Shown: positions 1-7,766 of the stretch, piece by piece
Layout: each line of letters begins with the position of its first letter
How positions within the stretch are numbered: position 1 is the first letter of the stretch
From: an uncultured Rikenellaceae bacterium
GTDB taxonomy: Bacteria > Bacteroidota > Bacteroidia > Bacteroidales > Rikenellaceae
DNA: 43,408 bases
Direction of reading: 5' to 3'
Assembly (NCBI GenBank): GCA_944326945.1
Contig: CALVFY010000021.1
Span: 1-43,408 of the forward strand
Notes under the pieces: model-generated
Seen by the model: only the letters and a program-made list of their open reading frames with translations
Told to the model about the DNA's origin: nothing
Databases searched by the model: none
Program-made: the position numbers and the translations under genes

Positions 1-85
1 TTTTAGCTCCCAATTTCGGATTATCTGTCGAGTCTTGACTGATTAAATAGGTGTTGTCACTTCTGATTTCCTTTTTCTGAGCCAT
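1..85 (-). CDS. 5' end of an unidentified gene, cut by window edge
   Basis: An open frame reads leftward from an ATG at 85 to the window edge with no stop, giving 28 residues that begin MAQKKEIRSDNTYL. A good Bacteroidetes -7 box (TATCTTTG) lies about 30 bp upstream, which supports a real start. The N-terminus is hydrophilic with no signal peptide, so a cytoplasmic protein is likely. I do not recognise the family and 28 residues are too few to assign one. The short leader and promoter are the main evidence that this is a gene. Confidence 0.45.
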   Translation of the reverse strand, partial: MAQKKEIRSDNTYLISQDSTDNPKLGAK

Positions 86-114
86 AGGTCTAAACAATCA
101 TTTTTTTCGTATGG

Positions 115-122
115 CAAAGATA
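115..122 (-). promoter_or_regulatory. Bacteroidetes -7 promoter box for the partial gene at 1-85
   Basis: Minus-strand TATCTTTG matches the TAnnTTTG consensus exactly and sits about 30 bp before the ATG at 85. No convincing -33 TTTG is seen at the right spacing. The remaining 123-300 region is AT-rich and shows no gene or other structure I can support. Confidence 0.5.
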
Positions 123-300
123 CAATTATATTCCTTTTTCAGGTAGCCAAAGGATTGCCAAAAGAGGGAAAATACATGCTTTTTCAAGAAAACATATATT
201 AGTTATATTATTGATTATATGATTCTTTATTTCTATTGTTTTCTTTTGAATATATGATGTTGGATGGGTACAATATCCGGCGAGGGTACATTTTTAAAAC

Positions 301-330
301 AAGCCCCTGCACTATAAGGTGCAGGGGCTT
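301..330. terminator. Rho-independent terminator after the GH38 gene
   Basis: A perfect 12-bp stem (AAGCCCCTGCAC / GTGCAGGGGCTT) with a 6-nt loop begins 27 bp beyond the GH38 stop codon. On the minus strand it is followed by GTTTTAAAAA and on the plus strand by GTTTTT, so it could work in both directions. Its obvious role is ending the mannosidase transcript. Confidence 0.85.
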
Positions 331-356
331 GTTTTTGATAATGTGTATATCGGGGG

Positions 357-3300
357 CTATTTGGTCATCAGGTCTATTTCGTCGAAGGCTTCCTGAGAAT
401 GGGCCCCGAGCGATATGAGAAGTACTTTGCGTGCCTTCACTCCTTCCGGAATTTCCACAATGGAAGTTTGTGTATTCATCGGAGCGATTCCTCGGGGTGA
501 AACGGTGGTTACATAAGTCCATCCTTCCGTCACGGGGTCGCTGGCGGTTGCTTTTGCCCCGGCGCGATTGCTGACCCATACCGTGTAGCGTACAGGACCG
601 CTCTTGGCATTGACAAAGGAGTGTGTAATTATCTTTTCCAGAGTGACCGTTTTACGCAGATCCAGCAGATAACGTCCTTCTCCTTCTTCGTAATAGTTCG
701 CGGTTCGATTCTTGTCAGATCCCAGCTTCCCGTCCGTCATGGCAGCGCAATCTACTGGTGCAGTATTCCCCGAGGGCGAGGGTTCGGGACCGAACGGCAG
801 ACAGTAATATTGAACTTTGATTCCGGATTTCGAGGCAAAATCGTCGTTTGATGCTTCGGCGTTGATTTTTCTCGGTTTCGTTTGTGTTTCGCTGTCACGA
901 ATATTCATCCCGATCCATCCCTTGTTTCCTAAATAGTGATAGGCCTTGCCGAGTTCTTTCGAACCTTGTTTTACATAGGAGGTGGGGTAGAGCAGTTGGA
1001 AAGGTTCCCGGTTGTCGAAATTGTCGTAGAGATTCATGGCCGGAGTCACCAGGCTGTTTGTGTTGCCGGCAGCCGTGATAGCGAACAGTTTCACTTCCGG
1101 GGCATTGGGCAGTTTGATCGATGAGGCTCCGCTTACGGGGATTTCATATTTGTAGATGTAAGAGTAACGATATGAAAGATCGCCATCGGGGGTGTGACGG
1201 TGGGTACCCAACAGAGCAACCTGGTCGCGTTTGATGTATCCCGGTTCGATGCCGTAGAGTACATCGCTCAGCGTGTTGTCTGTCAGACGGCATTCCCATT
1301 GTCCGATATAGCCGTTCCAAGCCTGTACGTCGATCGGATACGTTTTCCCGTCGATATTGAACGTTACATTTTTCGTATCCTTGTCGGCGGTCAGGAGCAG
1401 ATAGAGCCGGTCGTATTCTCCGGCCGGCAGGGAGATACGTTGGCCGCGAAGACTCACTGCATTGTTTTGTCCGGACGCGCTATTGCCCATACGGAACATG
1501 ATATCGTCTACGGTGAGGGTCTCCGGGAAAAGTTCTCCGGCGAAAGAACTGCCTTCAGCCATTTCTCCATTGGTGCGGTCGTTGTTCAGACTCACCACAT
1601 CTGTGTCGAACGGCAAATCTACCGGTGTACAACGTACTGACGGAGAGGTTTCGGGTGTTTCGAATTTCACGGCGAAAGTACGGATACCGTAACGACCCAT
1701 CGTGAAGCGTAGTTCTTCGGGGGTGAAGTTCACCTTGCCCGTGCGTCGTTCCTGACCGTCTGTTTCATAGGCATCCGCTATTTTCCGTGAGAAATTAACC
1801 CGGACGTCATCGGTCACGGTATTCCCGTAGTGTTCGTTAAAGCGGACAATATAGTAATCTTCGGCATGTTCGGCCCGTTTCATGGCGAGCATCTTCACAT
1901 TGGGTTTGTCGATCGACACGGCGGAGAATACCCGTCCGAGCGATCCGTCGTGCTTGTCGCCGGGGAGGAATGTCAGCAGCGGTTCGTTGAAAAAGCGGCC
2001 TCGTTTGTCGCTGCCGGCCTTTTGCCAACTGCCTTCGTGGCCGTAGAGGGCATATTTGAATTCATGTTGACCCCAATCCTGCCAAACACCATAGTATTCA
2101 CGATTGGCATGAGGTGTGTAGAGCAGCGTCAGACGCAGGGTGTGGTCATTGGGTTTGTCGGAACCGTTCTTGCAGTCTTCCAGAATGGAGACACCGTAGT
2201 CGCCGCTGCGGTCGGTCAGGTCGAACCATTCGTGGGAAGGCGATTCGAACTTGTGAGAACGGTTGTTGTCGCGTTGAACCGTGGCCGATTCCCAGTTATA
2301 GGTGGCTTTGGGGGAGGATACGGTAAGCGGGAAGGAGGCCCGTAATGCGCGTCCTCTCATCTGCCAACTTACCTGATTGTCGTACTGTACCAGCCGACCA
2401 GGTTCGCCGGCCGCCAGGGAGATGATCTGACGGAATACATTGCCTCTCAGCGTACGCTCCACTTCGATAGCTACCCGTACCGGTCCGTTTTCTACGATCC
2501 GCATCCGGGCAGGTCCCTCCACATATTCCTTGACGGGTAGCTGGCGGTCGACCCACTCCATGTTCCAGGAGGGGAAGCGCAACGGATGTTCGTAGCTGAG
2601 TTCCCAACGAGCCGCTTCGCGTAATAACTCGCGTTGGGCCTGTTTGTCATAGATGGAGCAGACATCGCCATTGGTATCGATCTTCACCTTATAATAGTCG
2701 TTTTCCAGCGTATTGTCGGTGACTTTGAGCGTAGAGGACTCCTGTTTGTCGGCCGGGGCGATGGAGTAGACTGCATATCCCGAAGCGGGCATTTGAGCCA
2801 GGAAGAGTATTTTCACTCTATTGCCCTCTTTTTCTATGATTTGGGCGGGGACTTCTTTCCCTTCGGGCGAGGTGACCCGTATGGCGGCAGGTATCTGCGC
2901 GAATTCAACGGTAGCCTCGGCCAACTCCTCGCGAGGCAACTCCACGGGATTGTAGACGATCACGGGAGTACCCTCGGTCCGTGTATCGAGGCTTTTGCTG
3001 ATGGCCCCCACGGCGTTGGTAAGGATCGACGAGGCGAAATTCATGACCAGCACTTCGTCGTTGTGGGTGTATTCATACACTTTGGAGATCGACGAACCTG
3101 GAATCATGTCGTGCATCTGCGAGCCCAGCAACAGATCCCATGCCTTGTGGAACCGCTCCATCGGATAGTGGCTGACACCCAGCATGGAAGCCATCGATGC
3201 TGCCCGTTCAGCGGCCTGGAGCAACCGTTCATTCTTGCGGTTCCAGCGTTTCATGTAGGCTTGTGAGGTGAGTGTACCGGCCGAATGTTCCACCAGCAGC

Positions 3301-4199
3301 AGATCGCCCTCGTAGGAGGGAAGCGAATAGTCTTTCTGGTGTTCCATGTCCCGGAACAACTGGTCCATGCTGCAAAGACGTATGTTGAAATTGCGATGCC
3401 GTTTCGAGGCTTCCAATGCGTTGAGAAAATCGCTTTCGCGCGGAGCTCCTCCCCGGTCGCCCACTCCGTAGTAGCGAATATCGGTGTAGAGACCTGTGCT
3501 TTTCCCTGCACGATTGATCCGATCGGTAAACTCGGGGTCAATGTCGAAATCTTTAGGGACTTTCCCTGTGTAATCCATACAGTTTAGCCCTGCATAGATC
3601 TCACTACCGTCCAAACCTCGCCATACGCCGAAATTGAAAGGTATGGGGTTGGCGGATTGCCACGACAGTTTTTGGGTGGTGAATCCTTTCAGTCCGGCAT
3701 GAGCAACCAGCGTGGGCAGTGTGGCCGGGAATCCGAAGCAGTCGGGCAGTGAAAAGTCCAAAGCCTCCACGCCGAACTCTTTCCGGGCAAAATCGGCTCC
3801 GTAGAGAAAGTGTCGCAGATAGGATTCGGGACTTGAGTTCACCACATCCATTTCGTCCACCGTCGAACCGTTGACGATCCATCTTCCTTCGGCGATGTAT
3901 TTTTTCATCTTTTCGTACTGTTCGGGATAGTACTCTTTCATCATCGCATAGCGTCGCGAACCGGTGAAGTTGAACAGATACTCCGGATACTTGTCCAGCA
4001 TGGCGAATCCTTCGTCGAGCGTTCGTTTCAGATAGACGTCGATTGTCGTGGGATAGTCCCACTGCCATTGGGTATCCAGATGGGAGTAGGGAACCAGGTA
4101 GAGAGTTTTTTCTTTAGAAAGGTTGGGAGTTTCGGGGGTGCCGGCTATTAGGGTCGTCGCCAGACACAATCCACTCCATAGAAGCAAGTTTTTTTTCAT
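357..4199 (-). CDS. Secreted GH38 alpha-mannosidase, 1280 aa
   Basis: Glycoside hydrolase family 38, a zinc-dependent retaining alpha-mannosidase, acting on mannose-containing glycans. Residues 1-20 are a signal peptide, so it acts in the periplasm or outside. The N-terminal catalytic domain starts at about residue 31. Zinc ligands His40 and Asp42 lie in SHLDTQW, and the likely nucleophile Asp153 in LPDCFGFPATLP; a further zinc His lies in SQMHDMIPGSS. The centre is the usual GH38 beta-rich region. The C-terminal 150 or so residues resemble a discoidin (F5/8 type C) carbohydrate-binding fold. At 1280 aa it is longer than the usual bacterial enzyme because of this extension. It stands alone, with its own promoter and terminator, and is not beside SusCD genes. 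Whether it acts on host N-glycans or other mannosides cannot be told from sequence. Confidence 0.92.
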   Translation of the reverse strand: MKKNLLLWSGLCLATTLIAGTPETPNLSKEKTLYLVPYSHLDTQWQWDYPTTIDVYLKRTLDEGFAMLDKYPEYLFNFTGSRRYAMMKEYYPEQYEKMKKYIAEGRWIVNGSTVDEMDVVNSSPESYLRHFLYGADFARKEFGVEALDFSLPDCFGFPATLPTLVAHAGLKGFTTQKLSWQSANPIPFNFGVWRGLDGSEIYAGLNCMDYTGKVPKDFDIDPEFTDRINRAGKSTGLYTDIRYYGVGDRGGAPRESDFLNALEASKRHRNFNIRLCSMDQLFRDMEHQKDYSLPSYEGDLLLVEHSAGTLTSQAYMKRWNRKNERLLQAAERAASMASMLGVSHYPMERFHKAWDLLLGSQMHDMIPGSSISKVYEYTHNDEVLVMNFASSILTNAVGAISKSLDTRTEGTPVIVYNPVELPREELAEATVEFAQIPAAIRVTSPEGKEVPAQIIEKEGNRVKILFLAQMPASGYAVYSIAPADKQESSTLKVTDNTLENDYYKVKIDTNGDVCSIYDKQAQRELLREAARWELSYEHPLRFPSWNMEWVDRQLPVKEYVEGPARMRIVENGPVRVAIEVERTLRGNVFRQIISLAAGEPGRLVQYDNQVSWQMRGRALRASFPLTVSSPKATYNWESATVQRDNNRSHKFESPSHEWFDLTDRSGDYGVSILEDCKNGSDKPNDHTLRLTLLYTPHANREYYGVWQDWGQHEFKYALYGHEGSWQKAGSDKRGRFFNEPLLTFLPGDKHDGSLGRVFSAVSIDKPNVKMLAMKRAEHAEDYYIVRFNEHYGNTVTDDVRVNFSRKIADAYETDGQERRTGKVNFTPEELRFTMGRYGIRTFAVKFETPETSPSVRCTPVDLPFDTDVVSLNNDRTNGEMAEGSSFAGELFPETLTVDDIMFRMGNSASGQNNAVSLRGQRISLPAGEYDRLYLLLTADKDTKNVTFNIDGKTYPIDVQAWNGYIGQWECRLTDNTLSDVLYGIEPGYIKRDQVALLGTHRHTPDGDLSYRYSYIYKYEIPVSGASSIKLPNAPEVKLFAITAAGNTNSLVTPAMNLYDNFDNREPFQLLYPTSYVKQGSKELGKAYHYLGNKGWIGMNIRDSETQTKPRKINAEASNDDFASKSGIKVQYYCLPFGPEPSPSGNTAPVDCAAMTDGKLGSDKNRTANYYEEGEGRYLLDLRKTVTLEKIITHSFVNAKSGPVRYTVWVSNRAGAKATASDPVTEGWTYVTTVSPRGIAPMNTQTSIVEIPEGVKARKVLLISLGAHSQEAFDEIDLMTK

Positions 4200-4221
4200 G
4201 GTAGTTTGGGTTGTTTAGTGA

Positions 4222-4229
4222 CAAATATA
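4222..4229 (-). promoter_or_regulatory. -7 promoter box for the GH38 gene
   Basis: Minus-strand TATATTTG fits TAnnTTTG and lies 22 bp before the ATG at 4199, predicting a leader of about 15 nt. The expected -33 position falls inside the glyQS terminator hairpin and shows no TTTG. Confidence 0.55.
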
Positions 4230-4231
4230 GC

Positions 4232-4261
4232 AAAAAAAGCTGTCATCCGACAGCTTTTTTT
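4232..4261. terminator. Rho-independent terminator after glyQS
   Basis: A 13-bp stem (AAAAAAAGCTGTC / GACAGCTTTTTTT) with a 4-nt loop lies 27 bp beyond the glyQS stop. The A and T tracts on both sides allow termination in either direction. It sits immediately upstream of the GH38 promoter and insulates it. Confidence 0.85.
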
Positions 4262-4288
4262 AGATCTCTGTATGGAAGGAATTTTGAA

Positions 4289-5830
4289 CTACACCAGTTT
4301 TGCAAACAGTTTGCGCAGACTCACTTCGCTTTCCACGATTGCAGGCAGTTCGGCGATGGCTACACGATGCTGCTCCATTGTGTCGCGATGGCGGATTGTG
4401 ACCGTTTTGTCCTCCAATGTCTGGTGATCTACCGTCACGCACAGCGGCGTTCCTATGGCGTCCTGACGACGATAACGCTTGCCGATGCTGTCTTTTTCGT
4501 CGTATTGGACGTTATGGTCGAACTTAAGCGAATTGATGATTTCGCGGGCGATTTCGGGCAATCCGTCTTTCTTCACCAGCGGCAGTACGGCCACTTTGAC
4601 CGGGGCGATGGGAGCGGGAATCCGCAGTACGACACGCTCTTCGCCGTTCTCCAGTTTCTCTTCGGTGAATGCGGCCGAGAGTACCTGAAGTACCATACGG
4701 TCTACACCGATCGAGGTTTCGATCACGTAAGGCACATAGCTTTCGCCTGTTTCCGGATCGAAATATTGCATCTTGCGGCCCGAATATTTCTGGTGCTGGC
4801 TCAAGTCGAAGTCGGTGCGGGAGTGAATGCCCTCCACCTCTTTGAAACCGAACGGAAATTCGAATTCGATATCCGTGGCTGCGTTGGCGTAGTGGGCCAG
4901 TTTGTCGTGGTCGTGGAAACGGTATTTGTCGTCGCCGAAACCGAGGGCACGGTGCCAACTCATTCGGGTAGCTTTCCACTGTTTGAACCAGTTGAGTTCC
5001 TCGCCCGGACGTACGAAAAACTGCATTTCCATCTGCTCGAACTCCCTCATGCGGAAGATGAACTGGCGGGCCACGATTTCGTTACGGAAAGCCTTGCCGA
5101 TTTGGGCGATTCCGAACGGGATTTTCATGCGGCCGGTCTTCTGTACGTTGAGAAAGTTGACGAAGATCCCTTGGGCTGTTTCGGGACGCAGGTAGATCGT
5201 ATTGGCTCCTTCGGCCACCGAGCCGATCTTGGTTTCGAACATCAGGTTGAACTGGCGGACTTCGGTCCAGTTGCGTGTACCGGAGATCGGACAAGCGATC
5301 TCGCAGTCGAGGATAATCTGCCGCAGTTCGTTCAGGTCGTTGTCGTTGAGCGCTTTGGCCATCCGGTCGTGCATCAGGTCCCGTTTGGCCTGGTGTTCCT
5401 TCACTCGGGGATTGGTCTCGCGGAACATCTTTTCGTCAAACGACTCCCCGAACCGTTTGCGGGCCTTTTCTACCTCTTTTTCGATCTTTTCGTCCTGTTT
5501 GGCCAGCCAGTCTTCGATCAGCACATCGGCGCGATAACGCTTCTTTGAGTCGCGGTTGTCGATCAGCGGATCATTGAAGGCGCTTACGTGGCCCGATGCT
5601 TCCCAGGTTTTGGGGTGCATGAAGATGGCGGCGTCGATACCCACGATATTCTCATGGAGTTTGGTCATCGCGTCCCACCAATATTTTTTGATGTTGTTTT
5701 TCAGCTCCACACCCATCTGCCCGTAGTCGTACACGGCACTCAGTCCGTCGTAGATTTCGCTCGAGGGGAAGATGAATCCATACTCTTTGGAGTGGGCGAT
5801 CAACTTCTTGAAAAGTTCTTCCTGTGTCAT
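4289..5830 (-). CDS. glyQS: Glycyl-tRNA synthetase, single-chain (eukaryote-type) form
   Basis: Class II aminoacyl-tRNA synthetase that charges tRNA-Gly in the cytoplasm. At 513 aa it is the homodimeric single-chain type, not the alpha2beta2 GlyQ+GlyS type. The N-terminus (GLSAVYDYGQMGVELKNN) is characteristic, motif 2 is seen in FRNEIVARQFIFRMREFEQM and motif 3 in ETSIGVDRMVLQVL, and the C-terminal 120 residues are the anticodon-binding domain (APVKVAVLPL onward). It is divergent from ruvX-def, with the two promoters inside a 65-bp gap, and it has its own terminator. Full length with no anomalies. Confidence 0.97.
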   Translation of the reverse strand: MTQEELFKKLIAHSKEYGFIFPSSEIYDGLSAVYDYGQMGVELKNNIKKYWWDAMTKLHENIVGIDAAIFMHPKTWEASGHVSAFNDPLIDNRDSKKRYRADVLIEDWLAKQDEKIEKEVEKARKRFGESFDEKMFRETNPRVKEHQAKRDLMHDRMAKALNDNDLNELRQIILDCEIACPISGTRNWTEVRQFNLMFETKIGSVAEGANTIYLRPETAQGIFVNFLNVQKTGRMKIPFGIAQIGKAFRNEIVARQFIFRMREFEQMEMQFFVRPGEELNWFKQWKATRMSWHRALGFGDDKYRFHDHDKLAHYANAATDIEFEFPFGFKEVEGIHSRTDFDLSQHQKYSGRKMQYFDPETGESYVPYVIETSIGVDRMVLQVLSAAFTEEKLENGEERVVLRIPAPIAPVKVAVLPLVKKDGLPEIAREIINSLKFDHNVQYDEKDSIGKRYRRQDAIGTPLCVTVDHQTLEDKTVTIRHRDTMEQHRVAIAELPAIVESEVSLRKLFAKLV

Positions 5831-5859
5831 TTTCTGATGTATTACGGTCTTATAGTGGG

Positions 5860-5867
5860 CAAAGATA
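5860..5867 (-). promoter_or_regulatory. -7 promoter box for glyQS
   Basis: Minus-strand TATCTTTG is an exact TAnnTTTG match 29 bp before the glyQS ATG. It lies only 12 bp from the plus-strand -7 box of ruvX, so the two divergent promoters overlap. Confidence 0.65.
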
Positions 5868-5879
5868 GTTTTTTATTTT

Positions 5880-5887
5880 TAACTTTG
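5880..5887 (+). promoter_or_regulatory. -7 promoter box for ruvX, predicting a near-leaderless mRNA
   Basis: Plus-strand TAACTTTG matches TAnnTTTG and ends only 8 bp before the ruvX ATG at 5896. With the usual distance to the start site, transcription would begin at or just before the start codon. No Shine-Dalgarno sequence fits in the gap. Confidence 0.5.
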
Positions 5888-5895
5888 CACCCGTT

Positions 5896-6315
5896 ATGGG
5901 TAGAATCTTGGCATTGGACTACGGCAAAAAACGGACGGGGGTTGCGGTGAGCGATCCGCTGAGGATCATTGCCAATGCGCTGGAGACTGTGCCGACGGCT
6001 CAGTTGCTGCCCTATCTGAAGCAATATCTGGCCCGCGAGAGTGTCGATACGATCGTGGTGGGCAAACCCACACGGATGGATGGGTCTCCTTCCGAATCGT
6101 TTGCGTGGATCGAACCTTTTGTGATGCGGTTGCGAAGAGAGTTTCCTTCGGTGGAGGTGACCTATTGGGACGAACGGTTCACTTCGGTGTTGGCTCATCG
6201 GGCCATGATCGACGGGGGAGTGAAGAAGATGGCTCGTCGCGACAAGGCGATGGTGGATCGGATCAGTGCCACGATTATTCTTCAGGGATATATGGAGAGT
6301 ATAAAAAACAGATAA
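5896..6315 (+). CDS. ruvX: YqgF/RuvX family nuclease (pre-16S rRNA maturation)
   Basis: YqgF-family RNase H-like nuclease, implicated in 16S rRNA 5'-end processing and historically called a putative Holliday junction resolvase. It is 139 aa, the normal length. The expected acidic residues are visible: Asp8 in LALDYGKKRTG, Asp92-Glu93 in WDERFTS, and Asp121 in VDRISATIILQ. It starts a two-gene unit with def, 6 bp apart. The ATG at 5896 is the only sensible start and the promoter box lies immediately before it. Confidence 0.93.
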   Translation: MGRILALDYGKKRTGVAVSDPLRIIANALETVPTAQLLPYLKQYLARESVDTIVVGKPTRMDGSPSESFAWIEPFVMRLRREFPSVEVTYWDERFTSVLAHRAMIDGGVKKMARRDKAMVDRISATIILQGYMESIKNR

Positions 6316-6321
6316 CGAATT

Positions 6322-6876
6322 ATGATTTTTCCTGTGTATGTGTACGGTTCGGCCGTACTGCGCGAACCGGCGGAGGATATTGTGGACCGGTCGGCGATAA
6401 CGCCTCAATTTATCGAGGATATGTTCGAAACGATGTACAGTTCGGACGGAGTGGGACTGGCTGCCCCTCAGGTGGGTAAGAATATGCGTATGTTCGTGGT
6501 GGATGCCTCACCCAATGCTGACGACGATCCCCGGCTGGCCGATTTCAGGAAAGTGTTCATCAATCCCGAGATCTACGAGCGTTCCGAAGAGGAGGTGCTC
6601 ATGGGCGAAGGATGCCTGAGTGTGCCGGGTATTCATGAAGAGGTTTATCGGCCGGAACGGATCAAGATCCGTTATTTGGACGAGAACTGGCAGGAACACG
6701 ACGAGGAATGGGACGGTTTTGCTGCACGGGTCATCCAGCATGAGTATGATCATCTGGATGGGGTGATGTTCGTCGATCATCTTTCGCCGTTGCGGAAGAC
6801 TCTGCTGAGGGGGAAACTTTCCGCAATGAGCAAAGGGAAATTCAAGGCATCCTATCGGACGAAGCAGGTGAAATAA
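6322..6876 (+). CDS. def: Peptide deformylase
   Basis: Removes the N-formyl group from nascent proteins, in the cytoplasm. All three diagnostic motifs are present: GVGLAAPQVG at 43-52, EGCLSVP at 96-102 with metal ligand Cys98, and QHEYDHLDG at 139-147 with His140, Glu141 and His144. At 184 aa it has the usual length. It follows ruvX by 6 bp and is closed by a strong terminator, so ruvX-def is a bicistronic unit. Confidence 0.97.
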   Translation: MIFPVYVYGSAVLREPAEDIVDRSAITPQFIEDMFETMYSSDGVGLAAPQVGKNMRMFVVDASPNADDDPRLADFRKVFINPEIYERSEEEVLMGEGCLSVPGIHEEVYRPERIKIRYLDENWQEHDEEWDGFAARVIQHEYDHLDGVMFVDHLSPLRKTLLRGKLSAMSKGKFKASYRTKQVK

Positions 6877-6910
6877 ATCCGGGCAGGAACTTGATCCGAG
6901 TGCATATATG

Positions 6911-6942
6911 ATTCCGGCGACAATCGTCGCCGGAATTTTTTT
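6911..6942 (+). terminator. Rho-independent terminator of ruvX-def
   Basis: An 11-bp perfect stem (ATTCCGGCGAC / GTCGCCGGAAT) with a 4-nt loop is followed by a run of T, 34 bp after the def stop. Confidence 0.92.
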
Positions 6943-7158
6943 ATCCGGAATGATTTGGAGCATCGGATTTGGGATTCCGGCACGGGGTTTGTAATTGTAA
7001 GGGGTAGTTGTACGTGAACAAAGTTCCTCACTTACCGTTTGGCACGATGTTTGACATGATTACTGACAGAACGGATAATAAAAAGGATAATAAAAATAAA
7101 ATTTCTCCGTTTAGTTAGAGAAGAGTGAACATACAACAACAAGGTTTCTTCATTTATT
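6943..7158. other. Gene-free stretch between def and the candidate small RNA
   Basis: No clear gene is present. It contains a second copy of the terminator arm pair (CCGGAAT at 6945-6951, ATTCCGG at 6974-6980), a 35-codon GTG-initiated frame at 7014-7118 that I do not accept as a gene without conservation, and a 12-bp tandem repeat at 7073-7096. The second half is very AT-rich. Confidence 0.5.
7073..7096 (+). repeat. Perfect 12-bp tandem duplication
   Basis: GGATAATAAAAA occurs twice, back to back, with no mismatch, upstream of the candidate RNA. Its length is a multiple of three. It may simply reflect slippage in AT-rich spacer DNA. Confidence 0.8.
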
Positions 7159-7166
7159 TAAGTTTG
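7159..7166 (+). promoter_or_regulatory. -7 promoter box of the candidate small RNA
   Basis: Plus-strand TAAGTTTG matches TAnnTTTG. No gene follows it on the plus strand; only a structured stretch ending in a terminator lies downstream. No -33 TTTG is seen. Confidence 0.45.
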
Positions 7167-7171
7167 GGTTA

Positions 7172-7238
7172 GTAGTTTAGGGGTTCAAAGGCCCCGAGAG
7201 CAGGCGGCAATCGTGAGATTCCCGCCTGTTCCTTTTTT
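7172..7238 (+). ncRNA. Candidate small RNA, about 67 nt, ending in a terminator
   Basis: A transcript beginning a few bases after the -7 box would contain a short hairpin (GGGG at 7180-7183 with CCCC at 7192-7195) and end at a strong terminator. The terminator's T tract lies only on the plus strand, and no plus-strand gene exists between the def terminator and this point, so the hairpin needs some other transcript to act on. It converges on rlmH, whose stop is 20 bp further on. No recognisable family can be named; it is not a tRNA or tmRNA. The 5' end is an inference from the promoter box. Confidence 0.5.
7201..7238 (+). terminator. Strong rho-independent terminator of the candidate small RNA
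   Basis: Stem CAGGCGG/CCGCCTG is extended by AATC/GATT across one mismatch, with a GTGA loop, followed by TTCC and six T. The left flank has no A run, so it is directional for the plus strand. Confidence 0.85.
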
Positions 7239-7258
7239 GGAGCGTGATGTGGTATGGC

Positions 7259-7732
7259 CTACTCGTGATGATAGGGTTCGTTATTGAGGATGGTGAATCC
7301 CCGATAGAGTTGTTCGGTGAAAAGCACCCGGATCAATTGATGGGAAAAGGTCATCCGAGAGAGAGACAGCAATCGATCCGCCCGCTGATAGACGGCATCA
7401 GAGAAACCATATGGTCCTCCGATCGCGAAACAGAGCCTGCGTGTGGAACCGTTCATGCGTTTTTGCAGCCAGGCCGCGAATTCGATCGACCGCAACTCTT
7501 CCCCCCGTTCGTCGAGCAGCACGACATAATCTCCCGCAGAGAGTTGCCGCAGGAGCATTTCGCCCTCCAGTTTTTTTTGTTCGGCAACCGAGAGATTTTT
7601 CGTGTTTTTCAGATCGGGCAGCGTGACGACTCCGAATTTTACGTAGAAGTTGATGCGTTTGCGATAGGTTTCGATCAATTCGTCTACGGTACGGGAGTCT
7701 GTTTTCCCGATCATGACAAGGTCGATGTTCAT
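7259..7732 (-). CDS. rlmH: RlmH, 23S rRNA pseudouridine-1915 N3-methyltransferase
   Basis: SPOUT-class methyltransferase that modifies the helix 69 pseudouridine of 23S rRNA using S-adenosylmethionine. It is 157 aa from the ATG at 7732, the normal size. The C-terminal part shows the family signature: FAIGGPYGF, LSLSRMTFSHQLIRVLFTEQ and the terminal LNNEPYHHE. The open frame extends 50 codons upstream, but those residues are not RlmH-like and overlap the preceding gene, so the internal ATG was chosen. It is the last gene of the DUF4954 / GH2-like / rlmH unit, 34 bp from its neighbour. Confidence 0.96.
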   Translation of the reverse strand: MNIDLVMIGKTDSRTVDELIETYRKRINFYVKFGVVTLPDLKNTKNLSVAEQKKLEGEMLLRQLSAGDYVVLLDERGEELRSIEFAAWLQKRMNGSTRRLCFAIGGPYGFSDAVYQRADRLLSLSRMTFSHQLIRVLFTEQLYRGFTILNNEPYHHE

Positions 7733-7766
7733 GCGATGAACGTTTTGTCGGTTTGTATCGGGGAGA

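Noticed and set aside
86..300. Small open frames in the AT-rich stretch left of the GH38 terminator
   Set aside because: No start signal, no protein-like composition and partly overlapping the terminator hairpin.
4211..5548. 445-codon open frame on the plus strand antisense to glyQS
   Set aside because: It lies fully within glyQS, shows no recognisable domain or motif, and is explained by the codon usage of the real gene on the other strand.
7180..7238. GGTTCAAAGGCC resembling a tRNA T-arm, suggesting a tRNA or tmRNA
   Set aside because: No acceptor stem, anticodon arm or CCA end can be built around it, and the 3' hairpin with T run is a terminator.
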